A program made the position numbers and the translations under genes. Below the pieces are notes generated by a model. That model was given only the letters and a program-made list of their open reading frames with translations. It had not been told where the DNA came from and did no database searches. From a virus: DNA of 22,849 nt. The stretch covers positions 1-22,849 of the IMG/VR virus record IMGVR_UViG_3300044675_000972; one strand, written 5' to 3'. Every line of letters starts with the position of its first letter. Within the stretch, counting starts at the first letter, position 1. Shown in pieces: positions 1 through 5,002 of this stretch.

Positions 1-1
1 T

Positions 2-472
2 AAAGAACTACGATCCGAAATTACAGAAGAAAACTCAGAAGGTGGTGGATTTGGTTATGATCCAGTCCTACAATCCAAAGGAAGATCAGCGAATCCGGAT
101 GTTAAGCCAGTAAGCTATGATGATGAATTTGGTATGCATGCGATGAATGCATTCATTACTGCTTTTTGTGCCAAATCGTACATCGATCCACGATCTGCTT
201 TGTATCTCCTCCGAGCAAAGCTGAATCTAACAGGTATTGATTTTGATCTCAATAGAGCAAGTGAGTTATCCTTGAATACTCAATATCAATTCCCACTCAA
301 GCGATATGGTGGGACATTTGGAACATCTCCTAGCCATGATTTGAAAAATGGTTTTGAGGTTACCAATGGATTTAATGGTAAGAATTTTGTACTGAAATGC
401 ACGGTTACCGCCCCAACAGATGGCAATAAGTCTGGTGTGTTTATGATTAATGCTCACATAGAAGAAGTTTAA
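2..472 (+). CDS. Unknown phage protein, 5'-truncated by window edge
   Basis: The reading frame is open from base 2 to the TAA at 470-472, giving 156 visible residues. The true start lies upstream of the window, because the first in-frame ATG (134) is preceded by more than 40 open codons of ordinary composition. The visible part begins with a Gly-rich stretch (GGGFGYDP), continues with a predicted helical segment around MHAMNAFITAF, and ends in an alternating, beta-looking C-terminus. I see no signal peptide, membrane segment or catalytic motif. It is followed after 6 bases by the next gene on the same strand, so it belongs to the same plus-strand late cluster. I do not recognise the family; a small virion or assembly protein is a guess from position only. 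Confidence 0.75.
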   Translation, partial: KELRSEITEENSEGGGFGYDPVLQSKGRSANPDVKPVSYDDEFGMHAMNAFITAFCAKSYIDPRSALYLLRAKLNLTGIDFDLNRASELSLNTQYQFPLKRYGGTFGTSPSHDLKNGFEVTNGFNGKNFVLKCTVTAPTDGNKSGVFMINAHIEEV

Positions 473-478
473 TTATTA

Positions 479-859
479 ATGATTTTTGGACCTTTAAATG
501 ATGAAACCTTCACGATGTATGCCATGAAGGAATATGACAATCCTTTCTGTAAGGGATTAGCAGAATTCAATGAAGACATCAATCGTATAAAGTATGTTAA
601 AAGGCTCCTAAATCGATACGATAAGAAAAAGATTCTAAAAGAAAGATTGATTTTAAACCACATAATTATATTGAATAATGTATTTGGTAATGAAGCTTGC
701 TCTAGAATCTTGTTTTATAAAGTTTGTCCACATTTACATCCATACTTGAGATCTTTTTTAGATTATTTACAGATACTACCACGAAGAATTCCTGAAGTCG
801 ATTTGAATAAAACTCCAAGTGACCATAGGATAACAACAATTTTAAATGAGCTAAAATGA
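479..859 (+). CDS. Conserved hypothetical protein of T4-like phages
   Basis: This 126-aa, largely helical, basic protein has the segments NPFCKGLAEF, EDINRIKYVKRLL and ERLILNHIIILNNVFG. The pattern resembles a small uncharacterised protein that recurs in T4-like marine phages; I recall it from memory and cannot search. There is no signal peptide or membrane span. No clear Shine-Dalgarno sequence precedes the ATG, so translation may be coupled to the upstream gene, which ends 6 bases earlier. Its TGA overlaps the ATG of the next gene (ATGA at 856-859), which supports both reading frames. Function unknown. Confidence 0.85.
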   Translation: MIFGPLNDETFTMYAMKEYDNPFCKGLAEFNEDINRIKYVKRLLNRYDKKKILKERLILNHIIILNNVFGNEACSRILFYKVCPHLHPYLRSFLDYLQILPRRIPEVDLNKTPSDHRITTILNELK

Positions 860-2505
860 ATCTATCTTTTTCCGAAATCGTAACTAGTTTCACCGTCTGG
901 GAATTCTTGTCACAACTGGCAAAACCATTCAATCAGATGGATATTTACAGAGTAGGAATCATTGATGCTCGTGGTAAATTTCTAAAGGAACCAAAAGACT
1001 ATGAAACTGTTCGAGAGAGAACAGCTGGTAGTGCTTTTAATAGATTAGTTGTCATACTAAAACGTGCTCTGTTAACATCAGCTGATCCGGTTGTTCGCTA
1101 TACTGTAACAAATCCCACCGCAGCTCTTAATGCACTAGCAGAAGAAGTAGAATCGTTTGGTGGGAATGGTCAACAGTTTCTTGATAATGTGTCATACATC
1201 TTCGAAGATGGCATGTCAGTGGGTGGTGGTGGATTGGCTGGTGTGAGTAATATTAGTAACTTGGATGCTGAACCAGAGAATGCTGGGAATGTTGTGGTGT
1301 CTCCCAAATCGGCAGCAAAGTATAAGAAATCTGGTCCTAGACGAAGACGCATGTTTGAAGAACTGCTAGCAGAAGCAAAAGGTCGCGTTGTAGAGACTAC
1401 AGGACATATGACGCATCTTGGTGACTTTCTCTACTATGGTGCTCCAGATCACGCTATAAAGCACCTAGAAGCTGTCCACAGACGTTTTAGCACCGGAGCA
1501 TCAACACCTAACCATAAGATGTCGTTAAAAGCAGATGGTGGTATGAGTATTGTTCTTAAACGACATAAGGATGGAACTGCAGCTGTGGCATATAAGTCAG
1601 GAGCTGCTGAATATACTACTCCGGAACAAATTCATGCAACTGGAAAAGCCCATCTAATCAAAGAACTAATTCCAGCTCTAGACTTTACCAGAAGATCTTC
1701 GATAAAACCGGGAAGAGCCATCCAGGGCGATTTGATGTTTACTCAAGCTCATCCTGGCAGAATACAACCAAATGCCATTCATTATCATGCACCAGCTGAC
1801 GCATCATTTGGATTTGCTCCACACTCAGAATATACAACAGATGGCTTAAATCTTCGTAAAGTTTCTAGTCATCCAGATACGTCTGGATTGAAAGTCTCTG
1901 GTGCTTGGATTCCCGATTTGGCAATTACCAAACAGACCAAATTAGGTCTTCATCCAAAATTACATAAAACTGTTTCTTCATCTATCGCTGCTGCAAAGAA
2001 AATTCTAGCAAATAAAGATATAGCAAAGTTTGCAAAGACTTTACCAAGTGATACAAAGTTCCATAGAATGGTTCAGGAGTATTCAAATCATGCAGCAAGA
2101 ACAACCGGAGAACGAACAACTCAAGGGTTGAGAGAGTTCATTCCTGTTCATATGGCAAAATCCTCACAAAAAGGATTGTCTGACAAAACCAAGAAAACAA
2201 TGACAGATTCATTTCATTCTACAATAGATCAACACGGATCATCTATTGGTGGTTTATTTCAAGCACATGCACATATCAATAATGCCAAACATGCAATACT
2301 AGATCAGTTTAAAACACACTCCGATCAGTTTCCAGGCTTAAAAACTCACGCAGAAGAAGAACATGAAGGCTTTGTGTCTTCTATGGGAAAACCGGGAGTA
2401 TCAGAAACTCAAGCCAAATTTGTGCGAGAGGGTCCTGGTGGATTCCCAGCTAAGAACACAGAAAATGCCGCAAAAAGATTCGGTCCTGGCGCTACTACGT
2501 CATAA
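856..2505 (+). CDS. DUF6267-like phage protein with nucleotidyltransferase-like KxDG motif
   Basis: This 549-aa protein starts at the ATG overlapping the previous stop. Residues about 15-75 form an N-terminal block (FNQMDIYRVGIIDARGKFL, then NRLVVILKRALL) resembling the start of large uncharacterised proteins of T4-like cyanophages. Residues about 100-160 are a Gly/Ser-rich linker ending in a basic patch (PRRRR, 161-165). Residues about 182-330 resemble the DUF6267 core: HLGDFLYYG, then K225-A-D-G228, then VAYKSG (244-249), then IQGDLMFT (289-296) and QPNAIHYHAP. The C-terminal ~150 residues are helical and basic. KxDG followed by Lys-rich and GD/GE motifs recalls the covalent nucleotidyltransferase fold of DNA and RNA ligases, but this is an inference. 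It lies among late plus-strand genes, and its stop codon is part of the late promoter box of the next gene. Confidence 0.8.
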   Translation: MNLSFSEIVTSFTVWEFLSQLAKPFNQMDIYRVGIIDARGKFLKEPKDYETVRERTAGSAFNRLVVILKRALLTSADPVVRYTVTNPTAALNALAEEVESFGGNGQQFLDNVSYIFEDGMSVGGGGLAGVSNISNLDAEPENAGNVVVSPKSAAKYKKSGPRRRRMFEELLAEAKGRVVETTGHMTHLGDFLYYGAPDHAIKHLEAVHRRFSTGASTPNHKMSLKADGGMSIVLKRHKDGTAAVAYKSGAAEYTTPEQIHATGKAHLIKELIPALDFTRRSSIKPGRAIQGDLMFTQAHPGRIQPNAIHYHAPADASFGFAPHSEYTTDGLNLRKVSSHPDTSGLKVSGAWIPDLAITKQTKLGLHPKLHKTVSSSIAAAKKILANKDIAKFAKTLPSDTKFHRMVQEYSNHAARTTGERTTQGLREFIPVHMAKSSQKGLSDKTKKTMTDSFHSTIDQHGSSIGGLFQAHAHINNAKHAILDQFKTHSDQFPGLKTHAEEEHEGFVSSMGKPGVSETQAKFVREGPGGFPAKNTENAAKRFGPGATTS

Positions 2506-2508
2506 ATA
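2501..2508 (+). promoter_or_regulatory. T4-type late promoter box CATAAATA
   Basis: CATAAATA differs from the T4 late consensus TATAAATA at the first base only. With T4 spacing (box at -13 to -6) transcription would start near 2514, giving a 13-base leader that contains the GGAGG Shine-Dalgarno (2517-2521) of the gene starting at 2527. The box contains the TAA stop codon of the upstream gene (2503-2505). It would let the holin-like/lipoprotein pair be transcribed independently. Confidence 0.5.
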
Positions 2509-2526
2509 CTTACAACGGAGGTTATT

Positions 2527-2964
2527 ATGTTTTCACCCGAATTGATTAGCATGATTGCTGGTGGTGCTACTGGGTTTCTTTTTCGTTTTCTTGCTCAGAA
2601 GAGTCAAGACCAAAAAGAGATGTTCAGTCAGCTCATTCAAGCAAACAAGCAAACCACAGATAATCAAGACAAAGCAGTTGCAAGAGTATCAATTGATTCT
2701 GGCAAAGCTGTTCGTCAGATCATCGTACTTACAATACTGTTTGGTGCTTTTGCAGCACCCTTTATTCTTCCCTTCTTTGGTGTACCAACTTTCGTAGAAG
2801 TTGACACTACCAGCCCAGAAGGATTGTTTGGTTTGTTTCCACAGACCAGTAAGAAGTTCTTTGTAGAAATTAATGGATTTCTCTGGGCATCTGAAAATCG
2901 TCAAATCTTGCTGAGCATAGTAGGTTTCTACTTCGGTTCAGCTGCTGCAACCAACAAATCATAA
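2527..2964 (+). CDS. Putative holin-like membrane protein
   Basis: This 145-aa protein begins with a hydrophobic N-terminal segment (about residues 5-22, with GGATGFLF). A charged, Gln-rich helical stretch follows (about 23-60), then a clear transmembrane segment (about 63-85, IIVLTILFGAFAAPFILPFF) and a short C-terminal hydrophobic helix (about 127-140, LLSIVGFYFGSAAA). The size, up to three hydrophobic segments and the GFYFG C-terminus recall 3-TM holins of phages and gene-transfer agents, but I cannot confirm the family. GGAGG sits 5 bases before the ATG, the strongest ribosome site in this part. The next gene encodes a small lipoprotein, a common arrangement in lysis cassettes, although no endolysin is visible. 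It could instead be another inner-membrane protein. Confidence 0.7.
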   Translation: MFSPELISMIAGGATGFLFRFLAQKSQDQKEMFSQLIQANKQTTDNQDKAVARVSIDSGKAVRQIIVLTILFGAFAAPFILPFFGVPTFVEVDTTSPEGLFGLFPQTSKKFFVEINGFLWASENRQILLSIVGFYFGSAAATNKS

Positions 2965-2973
2965 GGAGTATCC

Positions 2974-3261
2974 ATGAGAATTATTTTACTAATCGGCATA
3001 TCATTACTCCTATTTGGTTGTAATGTTTCTCCAACTATTGTTCCAGACATGAGTGGCGACAGTGTAGTTATGATGCAACTAAAAGACCAGATCGCACAAG
3101 CGGGTGGAGTAAAAGCTTCATATGGTTGGGTTTTGTGGTATGCTCCCATCGCAGTTATAACTGCACTATGGGCATATAGAGAATTTGTTCGCAGACCTTT
3201 GTTGTGTGAAGATGGTCAACACAAAGATGAACCAGTAGTAAAACCAGATCAGCCAGTATAA
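2974..3261 (+). CDS. Small lipoprotein or membrane protein, possible lysis accessory
   Basis: This 95-aa protein begins with a basic residue and a hydrophobic stretch ending in a lipobox-like LLFGC with Cys16, as in bacterial lipoproteins. A 30-residue polar segment follows, then a second hydrophobic helix (about 50-67, WVLWYAPIAVITALWAY), a basic stop-transfer patch (EFVRRP) and an acidic/Pro tail. AAGGAG at 2963-2968 overlaps the previous stop codon and lies 5 bases before the ATG, so the two genes are tightly coupled. An outer-membrane spanin subunit is one option, but a classical o-spanin lacks an internal membrane helix, so the topology is unclear. A two-TM inner-membrane partner of the holin-like protein fits as well. 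Confidence 0.7.
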   Translation: MRIILLIGISLLLFGCNVSPTIVPDMSGDSVVMMQLKDQIAQAGGVKASYGWVLWYAPIAVITALWAYREFVRRPLLCEDGQHKDEPVVKPDQPV

Positions 3262-3286
3262 ACAAAAACATACCAGTGACGGTATG
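3260..3286 (-). terminator. Minus-strand intrinsic terminator
   Basis: On the minus strand, CATACC (3286-3281), loop GTCACT and GGTATG (3274-3269) form a perfect 6-bp stem. TTTTTGTTT follows (3268-3260). The T tract lies on the minus-strand side only, so it should stop leftward transcription immediately before it enters the convergent plus-strand genes. It closes either the ruvC-like transcription unit or the candidate RNA described at 3260-3483. Confidence 0.6.
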
Positions 3287-3401
3287 AGTTTGCTCTCGCG
3301 GGTACGAGATATTACAGAGAAAGGGATCATGCGAAAAAGGACTAAAATGATTTTACCGATGCACCCTCAATGTGAACTTTTCCAAAGGGGACCCCTATTA
3401 C

Positions 3402-3418
3402 AAGGAGGTGATCCAGCC
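3402..3418 (+). other. 17-bp match to the reverse complement of the 16S rRNA 3' end
   Basis: AAGGAGGTGATCCAGCC is the exact reverse complement of the 3'-terminal GGCTGGATCACCTCCTT found in many bacterial 16S rRNAs. It is much longer than any ordinary Shine-Dalgarno, and no ATG lies at a usable distance downstream (the next is 24 bases away). The flanks do not continue into helix 45 of 16S, so it is not a simple rRNA gene fragment. Confidence 0.85.
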
Positions 3419-3488
3419 ACGACACTTTGGGTAAATCCTCGAATGAGAGGAGCTGATAAGGTCAATCCCAATTCAACTGTTGGTAAGG

Positions 3489-3496
3489 TATTTATA
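3489..3496 (-). promoter_or_regulatory. Orphan T4-type late promoter TATAAATA
   Basis: This is a perfect TATAAATA octamer on the minus strand, in the gap after the ruvC-like stop codon (3526-3528). It points towards 3262, where no minus-strand protein gene exists before the terminator at 3260-3286. It therefore either drives a noncoding RNA or occurs by chance in AT-rich DNA. Confidence 0.45.
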
Positions 3497-3525
3497 CATT
3501 ACGCAGTTTGAATAAACAAATCATA

Positions 3526-4086
3526 CTAGTTTGAGGCAGAAATCTTCTGCCAAAGGCTCTTGCAGATGTAATAAGAGTCTACGATGTCGGAAACGGGGTT
3601 TCCGACATCTTTTTTATTGGGACTAACGATGTCTTTCAGCATCACGCCAGTTTCTAATACAAAAGACTCGTACATCTTCGTCTTGTCCGCGTTCCCCTTG
3701 CCCGTTGCGTTCTTCTTCACTACTGTTGGTGGGAATGTCTCTATTGGTATCATTTGTTGATACAGTTTGTATTTGAGAATACCCGTGTTCTCCGCTATAT
3801 GGAACACGCGGCCCTTGGCTGCGTAAGCGTAGTCTTCTATGCCAACCATCGTGCAACCTATTAGGTACTGCATCGCCCAATCCGAAATTGTGTCGTATCT
3901 TTTGCATTCGTGATCATAATCCTCAAAAGGTTCTCCGCGAACATTTCCTAGAAACAAAGTATGCATTTTCTTTACATCAGAAAGAAAATATATCATACAA
4001 TGTTCAAATATAAATTTACCAGATGCAGAGTTGTATATGCAAATGCTAGGTGAAGTTAAACTGTAATCTACACCTGCTATTATCAT
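3526..4086 (-). CDS. RuvC-like Holliday-junction resolvase (RNase H fold)
   Basis: This 186-aa protein has the acidic residues and layout of RuvC-type endonucleases: GVDYSL with D7 on strand 1, GIEDYAY with E84 (and D85), and C-terminal PVSDIVDSYY with D167 and D170. Between them are HIAENTGILKYKLYQQ and FPPTVVKKNATGKGNADK, matching the usual glycine/lysine substrate region. Such enzymes cut four-way or branched DNA during recombination and packaging; T4 uses the unrelated gp49. I chose the ATG at 4086 because MIIAGVDYS is a typical RuvC start; a TTG at 4125 would add 13 unlikely residues overlapping the micropeptide gene. No Shine-Dalgarno is visible. A CATAAATA box at 4099-4092 would place the transcript start on the A of this ATG. 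The 3' part contains a plus-strand terminator (3583-3615). Confidence 0.85.
   Translation of the reverse strand: MIIAGVDYSLTSPSICIYNSASGKFIFEHCMIYFLSDVKKMHTLFLGNVRGEPFEDYDHECKRYDTISDWAMQYLIGCTMVGIEDYAYAAKGRVFHIAENTGILKYKLYQQMIPIETFPPTVVKKNATGKGNADKTKMYESFVLETGVMLKDIVSPNKKDVGNPVSDIVDSYYICKSLWQKISASN
3583..3615 (+). terminator. Strong plus-strand terminator inside the ruvC-like coding region
   Basis: GATGTCGGAAAC (3583-3594) and GTTTCCGACATC (3598-3609) form a perfect 12-bp stem with loop GGG and are followed by TTTTTT (3610-3615). The T tract is on the plus strand, so it should end the rightward late transcripts that leave the lipoprotein gene at 3261. On the minus strand the arms are in codon register: one encodes D-V-G-N, the loop P, the other V-S-D-I, including putative catalytic D167. 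Confidence 0.8.
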
Positions 4087-4091
4087 ACAGG

Positions 4092-4099
4092 TATTTATG
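4092..4099 (-). promoter_or_regulatory. Late promoter box CATAAATA, leaderless start for the ruvC-like gene
   Basis: CATAAATA runs 4099-4092 on the minus strand and is followed by 5 bases (CCTGT) and then the ATG at 4086. With T4 late spacing the first transcribed base would be the A of the start codon. The gene has no Shine-Dalgarno, which agrees with a leaderless message. The first base of the box departs from consensus, so this is tentative. Confidence 0.4.
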
Positions 4100-4114
4100 G
4101 GTAATGTGTTAGGT

Positions 4115-4201
4115 TTATATTCCAATGATTCTGGCTAAAATGATTCCAATCAAAAAACCACAAGCAGCTACTAATCCACGCTGTATTTTGTTTAATTGCA
4201 T
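4115..4201 (-). CDS. 28-aa single-span membrane micropeptide
   Basis: The frame runs ATG 4201 to TAA 4115 and encodes MQLNKIQRGLVAACGFLIG followed by IILARIIGI. A short basic N-terminus precedes one hydrophobic helix of about 18 residues with small residues (AACG) that could mediate helix packing. GAGGAG lies 5 bases before the ATG, a better ribosome site than those of its neighbours. The start overlaps the last codons of the protease gene (shared bases 4192-4201), implying translational coupling. Its coding region crosses the alternative TTG start of the ruvC-like gene and favours the shorter ruvC start. The function is unknown; it may work with the protease lipoprotein in the envelope. Coding status is inferred from ribosome site, overlap and composition. 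Confidence 0.6.
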   Translation of the reverse strand: MQLNKIQRGLVAACGFLIGIILARIIGI

Positions 4202-4962
4202 ATAATCTCCTCTGTTTTTTCTATCCAATCAATCAATTCCGGAAGTCTGATTACATTATTTTCATACAAGCGTTCACGATAAACTAAAAGAGAAGATATG
4301 ATGCCAATTAGTAATCCATTCTCATCTACTATTGCACCACCAGAATCTCCAAACCACACACTACCAAATATTGGTAACATTTTAAAAGACCAAGGTTCTT
4401 CTATTGTGGTGCCAAAATAAGAAAAGGTGTCGGGATTGCTTTTCTTCTTGACTCCACCACCATAACCAATTGCACAAATAGATTGCAATTTTGTGTAGGT
4501 ATAAGTTTTAGGTACTAGTTGTAGTGGAGTAATTGTAGAAGGATACTTTAATAGAATTAAACCAACGTCTATTACTAATACATCTCCAATTTTATACATT
4601 GGGTGTAGAACAAAACTTTCCACTTCGTTTAACATTCCGCCAGCAATGAACCATTTTGCTTGTTGTCCATCTAAACAATGCCCTGCGGTAATTGCAATGT
4701 TTGGATGAATGAGAACAGCAGAACCTATAAGGTTTCCAGAATCGGTTGCTAAGAATCCAATAGCTGGGTCTTGAGTTTCCTCCAACAGCATAAAGCCCCG
4801 CAAGAATAATGGTGTCTCTTGCGGGGCTTCTGCTATTGGTTCAAGTTCCCCACACTTAGGTGGGGGTGCGCTAGGCGCATCGGTAGTGACGTTTGGTGTA
4901 CATGCTTGAAGCAAGACAAGTACAAGAAATATCCGAAGAGAATTTAAAACTCCTCTCTTCAT
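4192..4962 (-). CDS. Lipoprotein trypsin-like serine protease
   Basis: This 256-aa protein starts with a basic N-region (MKRG), a hydrophobic helix and a lipobox LLQAC with Cys21, followed by a Thr/Pro/Ala-rich linker to about residue 45. The rest matches the chymotrypsin/trypsin (S1) family. ITAGHC gives His95, VIDVGLILL gives Asp132, and GDSGGAIV gives Ser207 with the oxyanion glycines. LIGSAVLIHPNIAITAGH is the typical strand before the histidine, and a C-terminal helix (LPELIDWIEK) ends the domain. Triad order and spacing are intact, so an active enzyme is likely. By family logic it would be exported by Sec, lipidated at Cys21 and anchored in the periplasm-facing envelope. Exported proteases are unusual cargo for a T4-like phage; superinfection exclusion, envelope remodelling or lysis support are possible. 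No clear Shine-Dalgarno precedes the ATG. Confidence 0.9.
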   Translation of the reverse strand: MKRGVLNSLRIFLVLVLLQACTPNVTTDAPSAPPPKCGELEPIAEAPQETPLFLRGFMLLEETQDPAIGFLATDSGNLIGSAVLIHPNIAITAGHCLDGQQAKWFIAGGMLNEVESFVLHPMYKIGDVLVIDVGLILLKYPSTITPLQLVPKTYTYTKLQSICAIGYGGGVKKKSNPDTFSYFGTTIEEPWSFKMLPIFGSVWFGDSGGAIVDENGLLIGIISSLLVYRERLYENNVIRLPELIDWIEKTEEIICN

Positions 4963-4978
4963 ACCAATAATATGTATA

Positions 4979-4991
4979 TGGCATTATGCCA
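4979..4991. repeat. Short inverted repeat upstream of the protease gene
   Basis: TGGCATTATGCCA is a 13-bp odd-centred dyad in the 40-bp gap between the nrdJ stop (5003) and the protease start (4962). No T tract follows on either strand, so it is a poor terminator. It could be an operator or a small 5'-UTR hairpin of the protease message. Confidence 0.35.
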
Positions 4992-5002
4992 CTTTTATGA
5001 TA

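Larger units (their letters stand above)
3260..3483 (-). ncRNA. Candidate small RNA carrying a 16S rRNA 3'-end-like sequence
   Basis: No protein gene is convincing here. A perfect TATAAATA box (3496-3489) predicts a minus-strand start near 3483, and a hairpin plus T tract (3286-3260) predicts the end, giving an RNA of about 224 nt. The RNA would contain GGCUGGAUCACCUCCUU (3418-3402), identical to a common form of the bacterial 16S rRNA 3' terminus including the anti-Shine-Dalgarno. It could also form hairpins at 3396-3386 (AGGGG/CCCCT), 3309-3294 (TCTCG/CGAGA) and around 3436-3449 (CCTC/GAGG). Read from the plus strand, the same stretch is a 17-nt perfect complement of the 16S 3' end. That the RNA exists, and which strand matters, are inferences. 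Confidence 0.35.

Noticed and set aside
3284-3511. 75-codon plus-strand frame across the 16S-like region
   Set aside because: No good ribosome site at its first ATG; internal ATGs at 3329 and 3347 have weak purine-rich sites, but the peptide has no recognisable pattern and the frame covers hairpins, the 17-bp 16S match and an antisense late promoter. Kept as the main alternative to the RNA-locus interpretation.
3262-3525. Fragment of a captured rRNA gene or a tRNA
   Set aside because: The match to 16S stops abruptly after 17 bases and helix 45 is not present. No cloverleaf with proper T-arm and anticodon stem could be built on either strand.
4087-4125. Longer ruvC-like start at TTG 4125
   Set aside because: It adds residues before the typical MIIAGVDYS start, has no ribosome site and overlaps the micropeptide gene.
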